DNA of 28,464 nucleotides from Methylobacter sp. (GTDB taxonomy: Bacteria; Pseudomonadota; Gammaproteobacteria; Methylococcales; Methylomonadaceae): the NCBI GenBank assembly GCA_023229605.1, contig JALNYY010000042.1, forward strand, positions 1 to 28,464, written 5' to 3'. Positions within the stretch are counted from its first letter, which is position 1, and each line of letters begins with the position of its first letter. Made by a program: the position numbers and the translations under genes. The notes beneath the pieces are model-generated. The model made no database searches, had not been told where the DNA came from, and worked only from the letters and a program-made list of their open reading frames with translations. Positions 16,979-26,157 of the stretch are shown piece after piece.

Positions 16979-17756
16979 TATTGAACTGCCGCAGATGGCG
17001 CTGCTCTACGGCCTCTGTTTGCTGCCCTGGTTACTGCTCCGGCTGATCGGCCTGCGCTTGAGTCGGGATATCGGCATCAGCATTCTGCGCATGAGCATCC
17101 AGTTAATGCTGGTCGGCATCTATCTGAAGATGTTGTTCAATCTCAACAATCCCTGGCTCAACGGCTTATGGATATTGGTGATGCTGATAGTCGCCGATTT
17201 AAGTATCCTGCGGCGCGCCGGGCTTAAAGCGCGTTATTTTGCACTGGCGACTTTTGCGGCTATTGCAAGCAGCATACTGTTCTCCACCGCTTATCTGGTG
17301 ATTCTGGTAATCCAGCCGACACATTTTTACGACGCCCGGTATATCGTGCCTTTGGCCGGCATGATCCTCGGGAACTGTCTGCAGGGAAACGTCATCGCGT
17401 TGGAGCGCTTCTATTCGGCGCTACGCAAGAACGAAAACGAATACGCGACTTTTTTAATGCTGGGTGCGACACGCTGGGAAGCCGTGCGCCCGTATTTTCG
17501 GGATGCCGTCAAAGCCGCAATCAACCCGACTATCGCCGGCATGGCGACAATGGGACTGGTGTCTCTGCCCGGCATGATGACGGGGCAGATTTTGGGCGGC
17601 AGTGAGCCTTGGCTGGCTGTCAAATACCAGGTTGCCATCATGATCTGCATTTTCACCAGCACCACCGTAGCCTGCATCATCAATCTGAAACTCAGTCTGA
17701 ATATTGCGTTCAACCCGTTCGATGTGTTGAAGGATGAGGTGATTGACAAGCCTTGA
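16965..17756 (+). CDS. fetB: FetB-like ABC exporter permease
   Basis: The 263-residue membrane protein belongs to the UPF0014/FetB family, with about seven transmembrane segments. Diagnostic sequence includes IVPLAGMILGNCLQGNVIALERF (membrane helix and following loop), then ENEYATFLMLGATRWEAVRPYFRDAVKAA and MATMGLVSLPGMMTGQILGGSEP near the C-terminus. The gene starts 14 bases inside fetA. The pair would export a metal, probably iron, across the inner membrane. About 210 bases without a gene separate it from the next operon, so the two are probably independently expressed. Confidence 0.88.
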   Translation: METLDIELPQMALLYGLCLLPWLLLRLIGLRLSRDIGISILRMSIQLMLVGIYLKMLFNLNNPWLNGLWILVMLIVADLSILRRAGLKARYFALATFAAIASSILFSTAYLVILVIQPTHFYDARYIVPLAGMILGNCLQGNVIALERFYSALRKNENEYATFLMLGATRWEAVRPYFRDAVKAAINPTIAGMATMGLVSLPGMMTGQILGGSEPWLAVKYQVAIMICIFTSTTVACIINLKLSLNIAFNPFDVLKDEVIDKP

Positions 17757-17844
17757 TTTTGGGGGGAGGCATGAAGATTAATATGCGATTGCTGACGATG
17801 CGATGCAATTGAATTGTAATAATTAATGGGTACTATGGAAGGCG

Positions 17845-17871
17845 TTGCATTGCGGGGTGCTGTACTATACT
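17845..17871 (+). promoter_or_regulatory. Candidate promoter for the RND efflux operon
   Basis: TTGCAT (17845-17850) and TATACT (17866-17871) lie 95 bases before the outer-membrane gene. The 15-base spacer is short, so it is either weak or needs an activator. No clear metal-regulator dyad is seen. Confidence 0.28.
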
Positions 17872-17965
17872 TTTTTTTATGACTGTGTAGACTATGCCGA
17901 TTCGAAATCCGCCGTCATGAATCAGTTAAAAACCTTCCGGAGTTATAGGTACAAATCATCCGTCT

Positions 17966-19438
17966 ATGAAAAAAATAAAAAAAATATGGATTAATCATGA
18001 TTGCTTTTTTAACTTAACATCTTCATTCATTAAAACCTTTTACAAATCGTCGGCGTTCGTTTTTTTAGCATTAAGCGGCTGTTCGATACAGGATTACAAA
18101 GCGGCCCCGTTGCCTTTGTACATGCAGGAATCTAAACCGGCGGCTGTAGACGCCTTGCCGACGAATGCCCTTCCTGTGGAAAAAAGCGCTGTTTTAGCCC
18201 CTTCCGAAACATTGGCGGAGCCTAAAGAATTCACATTAAACCAAGCTGTGCAGGCAGCGTTGAAATCCGATCCGCGGATCAGCGCGGCATTGGAAAACAT
18301 CAGTCAGGCCGAAGCCGACCTGATCACGGCGGGATTGATACCGAATCCGCAGATAAATACCGATGTGCAGTTAATGCCTTTGAATAGGCCGTTTACAGTA
18401 AACCGGCAAGGCGGGCCGCCGCAATTCGATTTTAATGTCGCGATGCCTATCGATTGGTTTTTGTTCGGAAAAAGAGCCGCCGCTGTAGCATCGGGAGAGC
18501 AGGGCGTCGAGGCGGCATCCGCTGATTTTGCCAATACCGTCCGGCTTAGGATTTCGGCAACCATCGCCGCGTTTTATGACGTTCTGGAGATGCAGGCCAT
18601 GTTGGGCGTCGCGCACGAGAACCAGAGCAATCTGGCCAGGATGGAGAAGATTATTCTTAACCGGGTGGCTCTCGGGGGCGTTGGCACTATCGAGGCGGAT
18701 CGAATCAAACTATCTATTTTCAGCGGCCACCGCGAAATACACGCGCGGGAACTTGATTTAGCGTCGGCACTTAACCGGTTACGCGCATTGTTAGGTATTG
18801 AAGGAAATATCCCCATCAAGGTAAAAGGCACATTGGAAGTGGACACTCCGGTAAAGCCTATAGAGTCCGAAGCCGCTTTCAAATGGGCCGAGGAAAACAG
18901 GCCCGATTTAAACGCCTTGCGCCGTCAATTGGACAAGGCCGATGCCGATATAAACCTACAGGAAAGCAAAGCCTACCCTCAAGTCGCGCCGACCATCGGA
19001 TACTCCAGGCAGTTTCAACAGCAAGCCATCGGCTTTCCTGATGCCAATTCGTGGATGGCCGGAGTTAATGTCAGCGTACCTATTTTCGACCGTAATCAGG
19101 GCAATATTGCCAAGGCAAAGTCGGTTAAAAACCAGACCCGGTTTAATCTGCAAGCCCAGCTTGTGGATCTGCGCGCGGAGATTGACCAGGCAGTTAAAAC
19201 GTTTGCTTCCTCGTATCAATTTTTAACTAACGATGATCCGGGACAGCTGGAAGCGGCAAAAAACGTGCGCGACAAAATCACGCAGGCGTATGAGTTAGGC
19301 GGCAAAACCCTGATAGAAGTATTGGATGCGCAACGAACCTACCTGGAAACCTATCGTGTCCATATCAGCGGGCGATCCGGCTATTGGCACTCTTTGAATC
19401 AACTTAACGCTGCTATCGGCAAAGAAATATTACGATGA
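17966..19438 (+). CDS. TolC-family outer-membrane efflux factor
   Basis: This 490-residue CzcC/CusC-like protein would form the outer-membrane duct of the tripartite metal efflux pump encoded with the next two genes. The N-terminus has an unusually long polar lead (about 25 residues) before the hydrophobic stretch and a lipobox LALSGC with Cys39, so it is probably a lipoprotein. Two OEP repeats follow: LNQAVQAALKSDPRISAALENISQAEADLITAG in the first half, and a second set from KWAEENRPDLNALRRQLDKADADI onward, with long coiled-coil helices between. Its stop overlaps the adaptor start as ATGA. The start at 17966 lacks a good ribosome site, but no better in-frame start was seen. Confidence 0.87.
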   Translation: MKKIKKIWINHDCFFNLTSSFIKTFYKSSAFVFLALSGCSIQDYKAAPLPLYMQESKPAAVDALPTNALPVEKSAVLAPSETLAEPKEFTLNQAVQAALKSDPRISAALENISQAEADLITAGLIPNPQINTDVQLMPLNRPFTVNRQGGPPQFDFNVAMPIDWFLFGKRAAAVASGEQGVEAASADFANTVRLRISATIAAFYDVLEMQAMLGVAHENQSNLARMEKIILNRVALGGVGTIEADRIKLSIFSGHREIHARELDLASALNRLRALLGIEGNIPIKVKGTLEVDTPVKPIESEAAFKWAEENRPDLNALRRQLDKADADINLQESKAYPQVAPTIGYSRQFQQQAIGFPDANSWMAGVNVSVPIFDRNQGNIAKAKSVKNQTRFNLQAQLVDLRAEIDQAVKTFASSYQFLTNDDPGQLEAAKNVRDKITQAYELGGKTLIEVLDAQRTYLETYRVHISGRSGYWHSLNQLNAAIGKEILR

Positions 19439-20625
19439 TTTATTTGGCTTTGTTTATGGACAATTTCCTTAAGCGCTCTTCCCGGTTAAAAACAGGTTTG
19501 GCTGTCAGCATGGCATTGGCCGTCTTGTTTAACGGCTCATGGCAGGCGGCTGCCGCCGATCAAAAAGAAGCAACTGAAGTGGAAGTTTCACCGGTCGTTC
19601 GAATTGTTAAGCCTCGTGTGATCGGGGTCAAGGCAGACAGCCTGCTGGAAAAAAAGTTCAACATTTCGACAGTGCAAAAAAAACGTATCAACACGCCGTT
19701 ATTGGTTGTGACCGGGGCCGTTGTGGCGCGTCTTCCGATCGGTTCGTCGCCTATGGAAGACCGTTGGCAATTTAACAGTATTGAGCTTTCCGGGGTTTAC
19801 GCGGACTGGCAAAGAGCCCAGGCTGAAAAAGAATTCAATACCAAGCGCCTGGTAAAAATTCGCGAACTCACCGCGGCGCAATTCAACTCCCAAAAACTGG
19901 CTGTCGACCGGCTCAGAAAACTGGTCGCCACCGGAACCGAAGCGATTCGGGACCTGACCGCTGCGGAAGCTAATTTGCTTCAGGTCCAGTTGGAAGGGCA
20001 AAAAGACGTCTACGAGGCGGAAACAGCGCTCACCGTTGCTACCCGCAGTCGCGCGGCTTTAGAGAGAAAGCTGCTGCAAGAGGGTGTAGACCCTCTTTTA
20101 TTGGAAAGCTCTGCCGCCGGCGTTTCCCTGGTTATGGCCGATGTGCCTGAGTTGAGAATTGGCCTTGTATCGGTAGGGCAGTCCTGCATAGCCCGGTTTT
20201 ATGGGATTCCGAATCAACTGTTTTCCGGTAAAGTCCGCAGTCTGGCGCCTACGCTATCCGCCGAAAGACATACTTTACGGGTGTTTTTTGAATTAAACGA
20301 CCAGGCCGACCAGTTTAAACCGGGCATGTATGCGGAAATCGGCTTAGGCACCGATCCGCGAGACGCGATACTGATTCCGACAGACGGCGTCCTGCACAGC
20401 GGAAATTCCGACTATGTATTGATCGGCGACGGGCCTGGTTTGTGGCGCATCGCCGAAGTCGACGTCGGCGAAAGCGTTGACGACCATGTGGAGATACTTA
20501 AAGGCCTGCAAGGCGGCGAACGTATTATCGGCAATGGCGCTATTTTGCTGAAACCCATGCTGGTGGAAGCCCTGCAAAATGAAGAAACCGACAATAAAAC
20601 CCAGTCCGGCGGAGTAATGCAATGA
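19435..20625 (+). CDS. RND efflux periplasmic adaptor (divergent type)
   Basis: The 396-residue adaptor should bridge the RND pump and TolC-type duct in the periplasm. A signal-like hydrophobic segment (LAVSMALAVLFNGSWQAAAA) sits at residues 22-41. A long alpha-hairpin spans roughly residues 115-220, and the C-terminal half has the beta-barrel and membrane-proximal patterns GQSCIARFYGIPNQLFSGKV, LRVFFELNDQADQFKPGMYAEIGLG and GLQGGERIIGNGAILLKP. The two lipoyl half-motifs normally flanking the hairpin are poorly conserved or shortened: no G-x-x-V-x-x-G-Q-x-L-type sequence is seen before the hairpin, and GVSLVMADVPEL follows it directly. This resembles a known divergent branch of adaptors. Start and stop overlap the neighbours by ATGA. 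Confidence 0.85.
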   Translation: MIYLALFMDNFLKRSSRLKTGLAVSMALAVLFNGSWQAAAADQKEATEVEVSPVVRIVKPRVIGVKADSLLEKKFNISTVQKKRINTPLLVVTGAVVARLPIGSSPMEDRWQFNSIELSGVYADWQRAQAEKEFNTKRLVKIRELTAAQFNSQKLAVDRLRKLVATGTEAIRDLTAAEANLLQVQLEGQKDVYEAETALTVATRSRAALERKLLQEGVDPLLLESSAAGVSLVMADVPELRIGLVSVGQSCIARFYGIPNQLFSGKVRSLAPTLSAERHTLRVFFELNDQADQFKPGMYAEIGLGTDPRDAILIPTDGVLHSGNSDYVLIGDGPGLWRIAEVDVGESVDDHVEILKGLQGGERIIGNGAILLKPMLVEALQNEETDNKTQSGGVMQ

Positions 20626-23600
20626 TTCCGCAATTGCTCAACAAAGCGATGCACTATCGCTTGGCGGTTTTGGGCGGCACTATCGTAGTGATGATCATGG
20701 GCTTGTGGTCGTTTTCAAGTATGCAGATCGACGCCTATCCCGACATATCCTCGCAGATGGTTCAGCTGATCACCGTCTATCCGGGCCGGGCGCCGGAAGA
20801 GGTGGAGCGTCAGGTGACTGTGCCGGTAGAGATTGAAATGCGCAATGTTCCCCGCGTGGTCAACATCCGTTCCCGGACAATTTTCGGCCTGTCGGTGGTT
20901 CAGCTGACTTTCGAAGAGGGCGTTGAAGGCTATTGGGCCAGACAACGCGTACAGGAAAAACTCGCCAACATAAAATTGCCCAATGGCGCATCGGCTGAGC
21001 TCGGCCCATTGGCTACGGCATACGGTGAAATACTGCGGTATGAATTAGTATCGGACGGCCGTTATGACCTTACGGAACTTCGGTCTATCAATGATTGGGT
21101 GGTCACTCCCCATCTGCTTCGCGCATCCGGTGTCGCCGACGTTACCAATTTCGGGGGTTATGAAAAACAATATGCGGTGCTGATGCATCCCTCGCAGCTA
21201 CAGCGTTTTGGGCTGTCCCTGAATGATGTAGTCGGGGCCGTGCAGTCCAACAATGAAAGCGCGGGCGGCAGCGTTTTGTCGCGAGGCAGTATGTCTTTTG
21301 TGATACGCGGGAAAGGTTCATTGCAGGATGTGTCGGAAATTGGCGACATCTTCATCAAATCTTTCGGCGGCACCCCGATTTACGTGCATGACGTAGCGGA
21401 TGTGGAAGTAGATGCCAAAATCCCGACCGGAATTCTGAGTAAGGATAAAAAAGACGAGTCCATTGAAGGCATCGTCCTGATGCGCCGGGGGGAAAACACC
21501 TCGGATACCCTGAGTAATGTCAAAACGGTCATCGCCGAACTTAATCAGGTCGATTTGCCGGAAGGCGTCAGTATAGTGCCGTTCTATGACCGCTCGATGC
21601 TGGTTGACAATACCCTGCACACTGTCGGGCATAGCGTACTGCTGGGGATCTCGCTGGTCACGATGGTATTGTTGTTCTTTCTGGGGCGTCCGTCCATGGC
21701 CTTGGTGGTGGCTTTGACCATCCCTTTTTCGCTATTGTTCGCCCTGGTTATGATGAATGCGTTCGGCATCCCGATCGGCCTGCTGTCCATCGGCGCGATC
21801 GATTTCGGCATTATCGTTGACGGCTCTGTGATTATGGCCGAAAACATTGCCCATCGTTTGCATGACGCAACGCGAAAAAATGATCAGACCGGCGCGGCCA
21901 AGACAGTATTGCTTGCGGCTTTGCAGGTGGAACGGCCGGTATTCTTCTCAATCCTGATGATAGTGGGCGCTTTTTTGCCGTTGCTGACCCTGACGCATAT
22001 TGAGGGGTTGTTATTTCGTCCTATGGCCTTGACCATTTTGTTTGCCCTGTTTGGCGCGATGTTATATGCGCTGTTTGTGGTGCCCGTTTTATCCACTATG
22101 TTGTTTAAAAAAGGTTACCGTGATTGGGAGAACCCGATATTAACCTGGCTTTATCCCCGCTACGCTAAGACGCTTACTTTTTTATTGCATTATCGCTGGC
22201 GGTCAGTCGGATTGGCCGTGGCTGGGCTGGTCAGCATTCTTATGCTGATTATTCCCCGTCTCGGCACCGAATTTCTGCCTTATATGGATGAGGGCGTCGC
22301 CTGGGTGCGGGCCAACTTTCCTGAAGGCACGTCTTTGCAGCAGTCGTCCAAGTTCGGCCAACGGCTGCGCGAAATCGCCGCTGAATTTCCCGATATAGAC
22401 TTCATCGTCGTTCAGGCAGGCCGTAGCGACAGCGGCACCGATCCTTTTCCGCCCAGCCGGCTGGAGATATTGATCAGTCCGAAACCCCGGGACCAATGGG
22501 TCCAGTTCAAGCGTAAGCAGGAGCTGCTTGCGGCCTTGGGCGCGCGCTTTCGCAACGAGTTCCCCACCACGCGGTTTAACTTTACCCAACCGATCATCGA
22601 CAGTGTAACGGAAGACGCCAACGGCACCTCGGCCAACCTGGCTGTCGAGTTTTCCGGAGTCGATTCCGGCATTTTGCTGAGCCTGGCGAGAAAAACCCAA
22701 GACCTGCTCAATAAAGTTCCGGGCTCGATGGATGTCAGTATCGAACAGGAAGGGCCGCAGCCTCAGTTAGTCATAAGCCCCGATAGGGCCTTGTGCGCCC
22801 GCTACAATGTCCAGGTGGAAGATGTAACATCGCTTATTGATGTGGCTATCGGCGGCTCGCCTATCGGCAATTTGTTTGAAGGCGAGCGGCGTATCGATAT
22901 TGTCGCCCGTTTTAGTAAAGATGTTTTACGTTCGCCGGCCGCTATCGGCCGCCTGCCGGTCTATAATGCCGACGGCATTCCGATCCCGCTGGCTCAGGTT
23001 GCCCACATCAATATTATCGATGGGCAGACCTTGATAGCCCGATCTGACGGCAGACGCCGGTTGACAGTCAGAACGGATATAGTCGGACGCGATCAGGGCA
23101 GTTTTGTTGCTGATGCTCAAAACCGGTTCAACCGGGAAATTGCCGTTCCCACCGGCTATCGCGTGGCCTGGTTGGGCATGTTTGAAAACCTTGAACGCGC
23201 CGCGCAACATTTCAAGATACTGGTGCCGTCGAGCATCGGCGTCATATTTCTGCTGCTGCTGGTAACGTTCGGCTCGTTGCGCGCTTCTTTGTCGCTGCTG
23301 CTGGCCATTCCGTTCGCCTTTGTCGGGGGCATAACCGCCCTCTATTTCCGGGATATGAATTTGAATGTCTCGGCCGGCGTCGGTTTCGCCGCGGTTTTTG
23401 GCGTCTCCATCATGAACGGGGTTCTGATTGTAAGGACTATCACCGAATTACGCCTTGCCGGTACGCCGATGGACCAGGCTGTCGTCGAAGGCGCGGTGCG
23501 TTGCATTCGTCCGATTCTGGTCGCTTCGCTGGTCGCCATCCTCGGTTTGGTGCCGGCGTCGCTTGCTACCGGACTGGGTTCGGACGTGCAGCGCCCTTTG

Positions 23601-23741
23601 GCTACTGTGATTGTTTGGGGGCTGTTTAGCGCTACCGTTATGACTGTTTTTCTGGTGCCCGTTCTTTATCGGTTGTTTGAGCCGCGCATCAAATTAGTCT
23701 CGCCTGAAGAGCAGGAGCTGGATACGGTAGATGTCAGTTAG
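20622..23741 (+). CDS. czcA: CzcA/CusA-family heavy-metal RND pump
   Basis: The 1039-residue protein is a proton-driven RND transporter of the heavy-metal efflux type. It has the usual two repeats, with large periplasmic loops after TM1 and TM7. The N-terminus contains QIDAYPDISSQMVQLITVYPGRAPEEVE. In TM4, D394, D400 and E407 in DFGIIVDGSVIMAEN have the spacing of CzcA D402, D408 and E415, the acidic proton/metal relay. The second half has LSLLLAIPFAFVGG and ASLVAILGLVPASLA-type TM segments. The motif favours divalent Zn/Co/Cd over Cu/Ag, whose CusA pumps have a different TM4 sequence; the substrate is inferred. The gene overlaps the adaptor by ATGA. Confidence 0.92.
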   Translation: MIPQLLNKAMHYRLAVLGGTIVVMIMGLWSFSSMQIDAYPDISSQMVQLITVYPGRAPEEVERQVTVPVEIEMRNVPRVVNIRSRTIFGLSVVQLTFEEGVEGYWARQRVQEKLANIKLPNGASAELGPLATAYGEILRYELVSDGRYDLTELRSINDWVVTPHLLRASGVADVTNFGGYEKQYAVLMHPSQLQRFGLSLNDVVGAVQSNNESAGGSVLSRGSMSFVIRGKGSLQDVSEIGDIFIKSFGGTPIYVHDVADVEVDAKIPTGILSKDKKDESIEGIVLMRRGENTSDTLSNVKTVIAELNQVDLPEGVSIVPFYDRSMLVDNTLHTVGHSVLLGISLVTMVLLFFLGRPSMALVVALTIPFSLLFALVMMNAFGIPIGLLSIGAIDFGIIVDGSVIMAENIAHRLHDATRKNDQTGAAKTVLLAALQVERPVFFSILMIVGAFLPLLTLTHIEGLLFRPMALTILFALFGAMLYALFVVPVLSTMLFKKGYRDWENPILTWLYPRYAKTLTFLLHYRWRSVGLAVAGLVSILMLIIPRLGTEFLPYMDEGVAWVRANFPEGTSLQQSSKFGQRLREIAAEFPDIDFIVVQAGRSDSGTDPFPPSRLEILISPKPRDQWVQFKRKQELLAALGARFRNEFPTTRFNFTQPIIDSVTEDANGTSANLAVEFSGVDSGILLSLARKTQDLLNKVPGSMDVSIEQEGPQPQLVISPDRALCARYNVQVEDVTSLIDVAIGGSPIGNLFEGERRIDIVARFSKDVLRSPAAIGRLPVYNADGIPIPLAQVAHINIIDGQTLIARSDGRRRLTVRTDIVGRDQGSFVADAQNRFNREIAVPTGYRVAWLGMFENLERAAQHFKILVPSSIGVIFLLLLVTFGSLRASLSLLLAIPFAFVGGITALYFRDMNLNVSAGVGFAAVFGVSIMNGVLIVRTITELRLAGTPMDQAVVEGAVRCIRPILVASLVAILGLVPASLATGLGSDVQRPLATVIVWGLFSATVMTVFLVPVLYRLFEPRIKLVSPEEQELDTVDVS

Positions 23742-23927
23742 CGATTGCACTCGCGCAAACCACCTGTCGAAAGCCGCAATCCCGTTCCGGTACGCCCGCG
23801 CCAAAGTGCAGGTTGACGATCCGCAAACATGGTAGATTACTCGCCGGCTGGATAAATTTTGCGGCAGAACCGCAACCGGCCCGGGTAAGCGGGCATGCCT
23901 GGCGGCAGGAACTTCAGGATATTCTTC

Positions 23928-24956
23928 ATGAAACAATCTCTTCAAACATGGTTTATTTGCGGCTGGCTGATTCTGGCGGCAGCTCCAACGTTTGCAGTTT
24001 CCGAACAGGCATTGGAAATCGGCAAAGGGGAGCGCTTGCTGGTGTTTGCGCCTCATCCCGATGACGAAAGCCTGAGTTCGGCAGGACTGATCAAGCGGGT
24101 CTTGGACAACGGCGGCACGGTGCGCACCGTGGTTGTGACATCCGGCGATGCCTATGTGGTTGCCGTCATGCAGGACACCGGCAAGCGCCATCCGTCGGCT
24201 GCCGATTATCTCGATTACGGCGAAAAACGTTTGGAAGAGTCGCGCCGCGCCGCCCTGGTATTAGGCAAAGAGCTTATTCATCTGGATTTATTGGGTTTTT
24301 CCGACGGCAGCATTTATTCAGCCCTGGTTTCGCATTGGCGGCGGAAAAACCCGATGCGGTCCGAATTCACGGGGTTTGACCATGTGCCTTACCGGGAAGC
24401 CGAAGACCGGGGCTATGCCCAGGACGGCCAGGACTTACGCGACAAGCTGGTGGCGATCGTGCAGGAAACCAAACCCACATTGATCGCTTTCCCCGATGTG
24501 ATGGAAAACGATTCCGACCATGCCGGGCTGGGTATGTTTACGCTGCTGGCAATTTACGACTGGTTGTCGCAGACGCCGGACAGGCACCTTCATCCCCGTT
24601 TGTTGGCCTATCTGATCCACTGGCAACGCGGCTGGCCGAAAGGTTCCGATTGGGGCATTCCGCAGGATTGGAGCGATCAACCCCTGCATTTGCCCGACGA
24701 TTTGCCGTTACGCGGACATAGCCGTGTTTGCCTCAAGCTGAGCGGGCAGGATATAGCGCTCAAACGCGAGGCGCTGGCCCAGTATCAAACCCAGCAACGC
24801 ATAATGGGAGATTTTTTATCGGCATTCGTGCGTAATACCGAGTGTTTCACCTTGCTCAAGCCGAGTAACAGCTATGGCATTGAAAATGTCGTCGAGCATT
24901 GGCGCTATGCCCGAAAAGCCTTTGACAACCATCCGCAAACACGCAGCAAGATTTAA
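23928..24956 (+). CDS. Secreted PIG-L family deacetylase
   Basis: The 342-residue protein is a zinc-dependent N-acetylglucosaminyl deacetylase-like enzyme (PIG-L/LmbE). The metal motif is HPDDE at 43-47, and a later DHAGLG supplies a further family histidine. A cleavable signal peptide ends near AAAPTFA (residue 23), so it should act in the periplasm or be secreted. The start at 23928 is preferred because the signal peptide begins there and AGGA lies upstream; an ATG at 23895 would add 11 residues. It lies 186 bases downstream of the RND pump and 44 upstream of an acyltransferase-3 gene, suggesting joint modification of an envelope glycan or lipid. The substrate is unknown. Confidence 0.86.
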   Translation: MKQSLQTWFICGWLILAAAPTFAVSEQALEIGKGERLLVFAPHPDDESLSSAGLIKRVLDNGGTVRTVVVTSGDAYVVAVMQDTGKRHPSAADYLDYGEKRLEESRRAALVLGKELIHLDLLGFSDGSIYSALVSHWRRKNPMRSEFTGFDHVPYREAEDRGYAQDGQDLRDKLVAIVQETKPTLIAFPDVMENDSDHAGLGMFTLLAIYDWLSQTPDRHLHPRLLAYLIHWQRGWPKGSDWGIPQDWSDQPLHLPDDLPLRGHSRVCLKLSGQDIALKREALAQYQTQQRIMGDFLSAFVRNTECFTLLKPSNSYGIENVVEHWRYARKAFDNHPQTRSKI

Positions 24957-25000
24957 AACGATGCCGATTTAAACCCCATTTGATTTTATTACTGTAGCCC

Positions 25001-26137
25001 GTGCCAACCAAAACCCATGTCACCTATTTAGACACCATCAGAGGCCTCGCCGCCCTGACGGTCATTACCGAGCATTTCATAATCGCTTACGGCTTACCCT
25101 GCGAAAATGCCTTGTGCCAGAAAATCCTGGATTCTGCGCCGCTTAATTTCTGGTGGAATGGGTCGGCGGCAGTATCGATGTTTTTTGTATTGAGCGGCTT
25201 GGTGCTTTCGCTTAAATATTTCCGCCTGGGACATAGCCCCGATTTGCAAAGCTTTAACCTGAGCGGATACATCATAGGCCGCCTGTTCCGGATTTGGCTG
25301 CCGTATTGCGTCATTTTGCTGGTCAGCGCCGGTTTATACCTGCAAACGGTCGAAAGCCCGATGTTAAAAACGATCATCCCTCCTAGCGATTGGATTATTG
25401 AGATGTGGCACAACCATCCTTTAACCGTTACGGATATGGTTCGTGAAAGCTTCTTGTTGAACTTGCCGGACATGGTCGTTTTATTGCCGCAAGCCTGGAC
25501 ATTGACAATTGAGCTGGTGCTATCGTTGCTGCTCCCGGTTGGATTGTTGCTTGCGGAAAGAGGCACGGCTTGGCTCATTTTTTTCGCATTGCTCGCTGTA
25601 ACCCTGTTAGGCGTATCTTTTTTCCTGCTGCATTTTTTATTGGGCTTGATGATTGCACGACATTATCCGGCGATTGCCGGGTATTTGGAGCGCAACAACC
25701 GGCAGCGCCGGCTGGTCTTACTGATTGGGCTGTTTCTTTATACGTCCGGCGGCGTTATGGAAGGGCAGGTCGGCGAAAACGGAGTATGGCTGGCTTCCGG
25801 CTTAGGGGCCGGATTGATATTGCTCTTTGTCATGGGCTCGGTCGGGACTCAGGCATTTTTGTCGCACCCCGCATTGCGCCAAATAGGCAGGGCGTCCTAT
25901 AGCGCTTATTTGATACACATGCTGATCCTGTTATGCCTGACCCCTTATTTGTTGAAATGGCTTGAATCGCTGACAATCGACCATTCCGGGCTTTGGTTTG
26001 GCGGCTACATTCTGACGCTTCTTATTGTGCAATTGTTATCCCTGCTTTCTTATCATTGGCTGGAAGTGCCCAGCGTCGCTATGGGACGCCGTATTGTGGA
26101 CGGCATTCGGTCATGGGGTTGCCCGGAACTAAAATAA
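25001..26137 (+). CDS. Acyltransferase 3 family membrane protein
   Basis: The 378-residue protein has about ten membrane segments and the acyltransferase-3 (OafA/NodX-like) pattern. YLDTIRGLAALTVITEHFI near the N-terminus holds the conserved Arg14 and catalytic-type His25, followed by FFVLSGLVLSLKYF and a C-terminal SYSAYLIHMLILL helix. Such proteins O-acylate sugars on lipopolysaccharide, exopolysaccharide or secondary metabolites from the cytoplasmic membrane. The start is a GTG at 25001 with no clear ribosome site, so it is uncertain; it fits the family N-terminus. It follows the PIG-L gene and ends 20 bases from the converging sensor-kinase gene. Confidence 0.87.
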   Translation: MPTKTHVTYLDTIRGLAALTVITEHFIIAYGLPCENALCQKILDSAPLNFWWNGSAAVSMFFVLSGLVLSLKYFRLGHSPDLQSFNLSGYIIGRLFRIWLPYCVILLVSAGLYLQTVESPMLKTIIPPSDWIIEMWHNHPLTVTDMVRESFLLNLPDMVVLLPQAWTLTIELVLSLLLPVGLLLAERGTAWLIFFALLAVTLLGVSFFLLHFLLGLMIARHYPAIAGYLERNNRQRRLVLLIGLFLYTSGGVMEGQVGENGVWLASGLGAGLILLFVMGSVGTQAFLSHPALRQIGRASYSAYLIHMLILLCLTPYLLKWLESLTIDHSGLWFGGYILTLLIVQLLSLLSYHWLEVPSVAMGRRIVDGIRSWGCPELK

Positions 26138-26157
26138 CGCGTCGGACCGGCCGGTTT

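Noticed and set aside
22203..22700. Open frame of 165 codons opposite the RND pump
   Set aside because: It lies wholly antisense to a strongly supported coding region and shows no recognisable protein pattern.
23814..23850. TTGACG-based promoter before the PIG-L gene
   Set aside because: The -35-like box is good but no acceptable -10 lies 16-18 bases downstream.
23860..23910. GC-rich paired segment before the PIG-L gene as a riboswitch
   Set aside because: Short complementary pieces are present, but no conserved box of a known riboswitch class was recognised.
26146..26155. ACCGGCCGGT palindrome between converging genes as a bidirectional terminator
   Set aside because: The perfect stem is only five base pairs with no loop and no T-tract on either side, so it is too weak to call.
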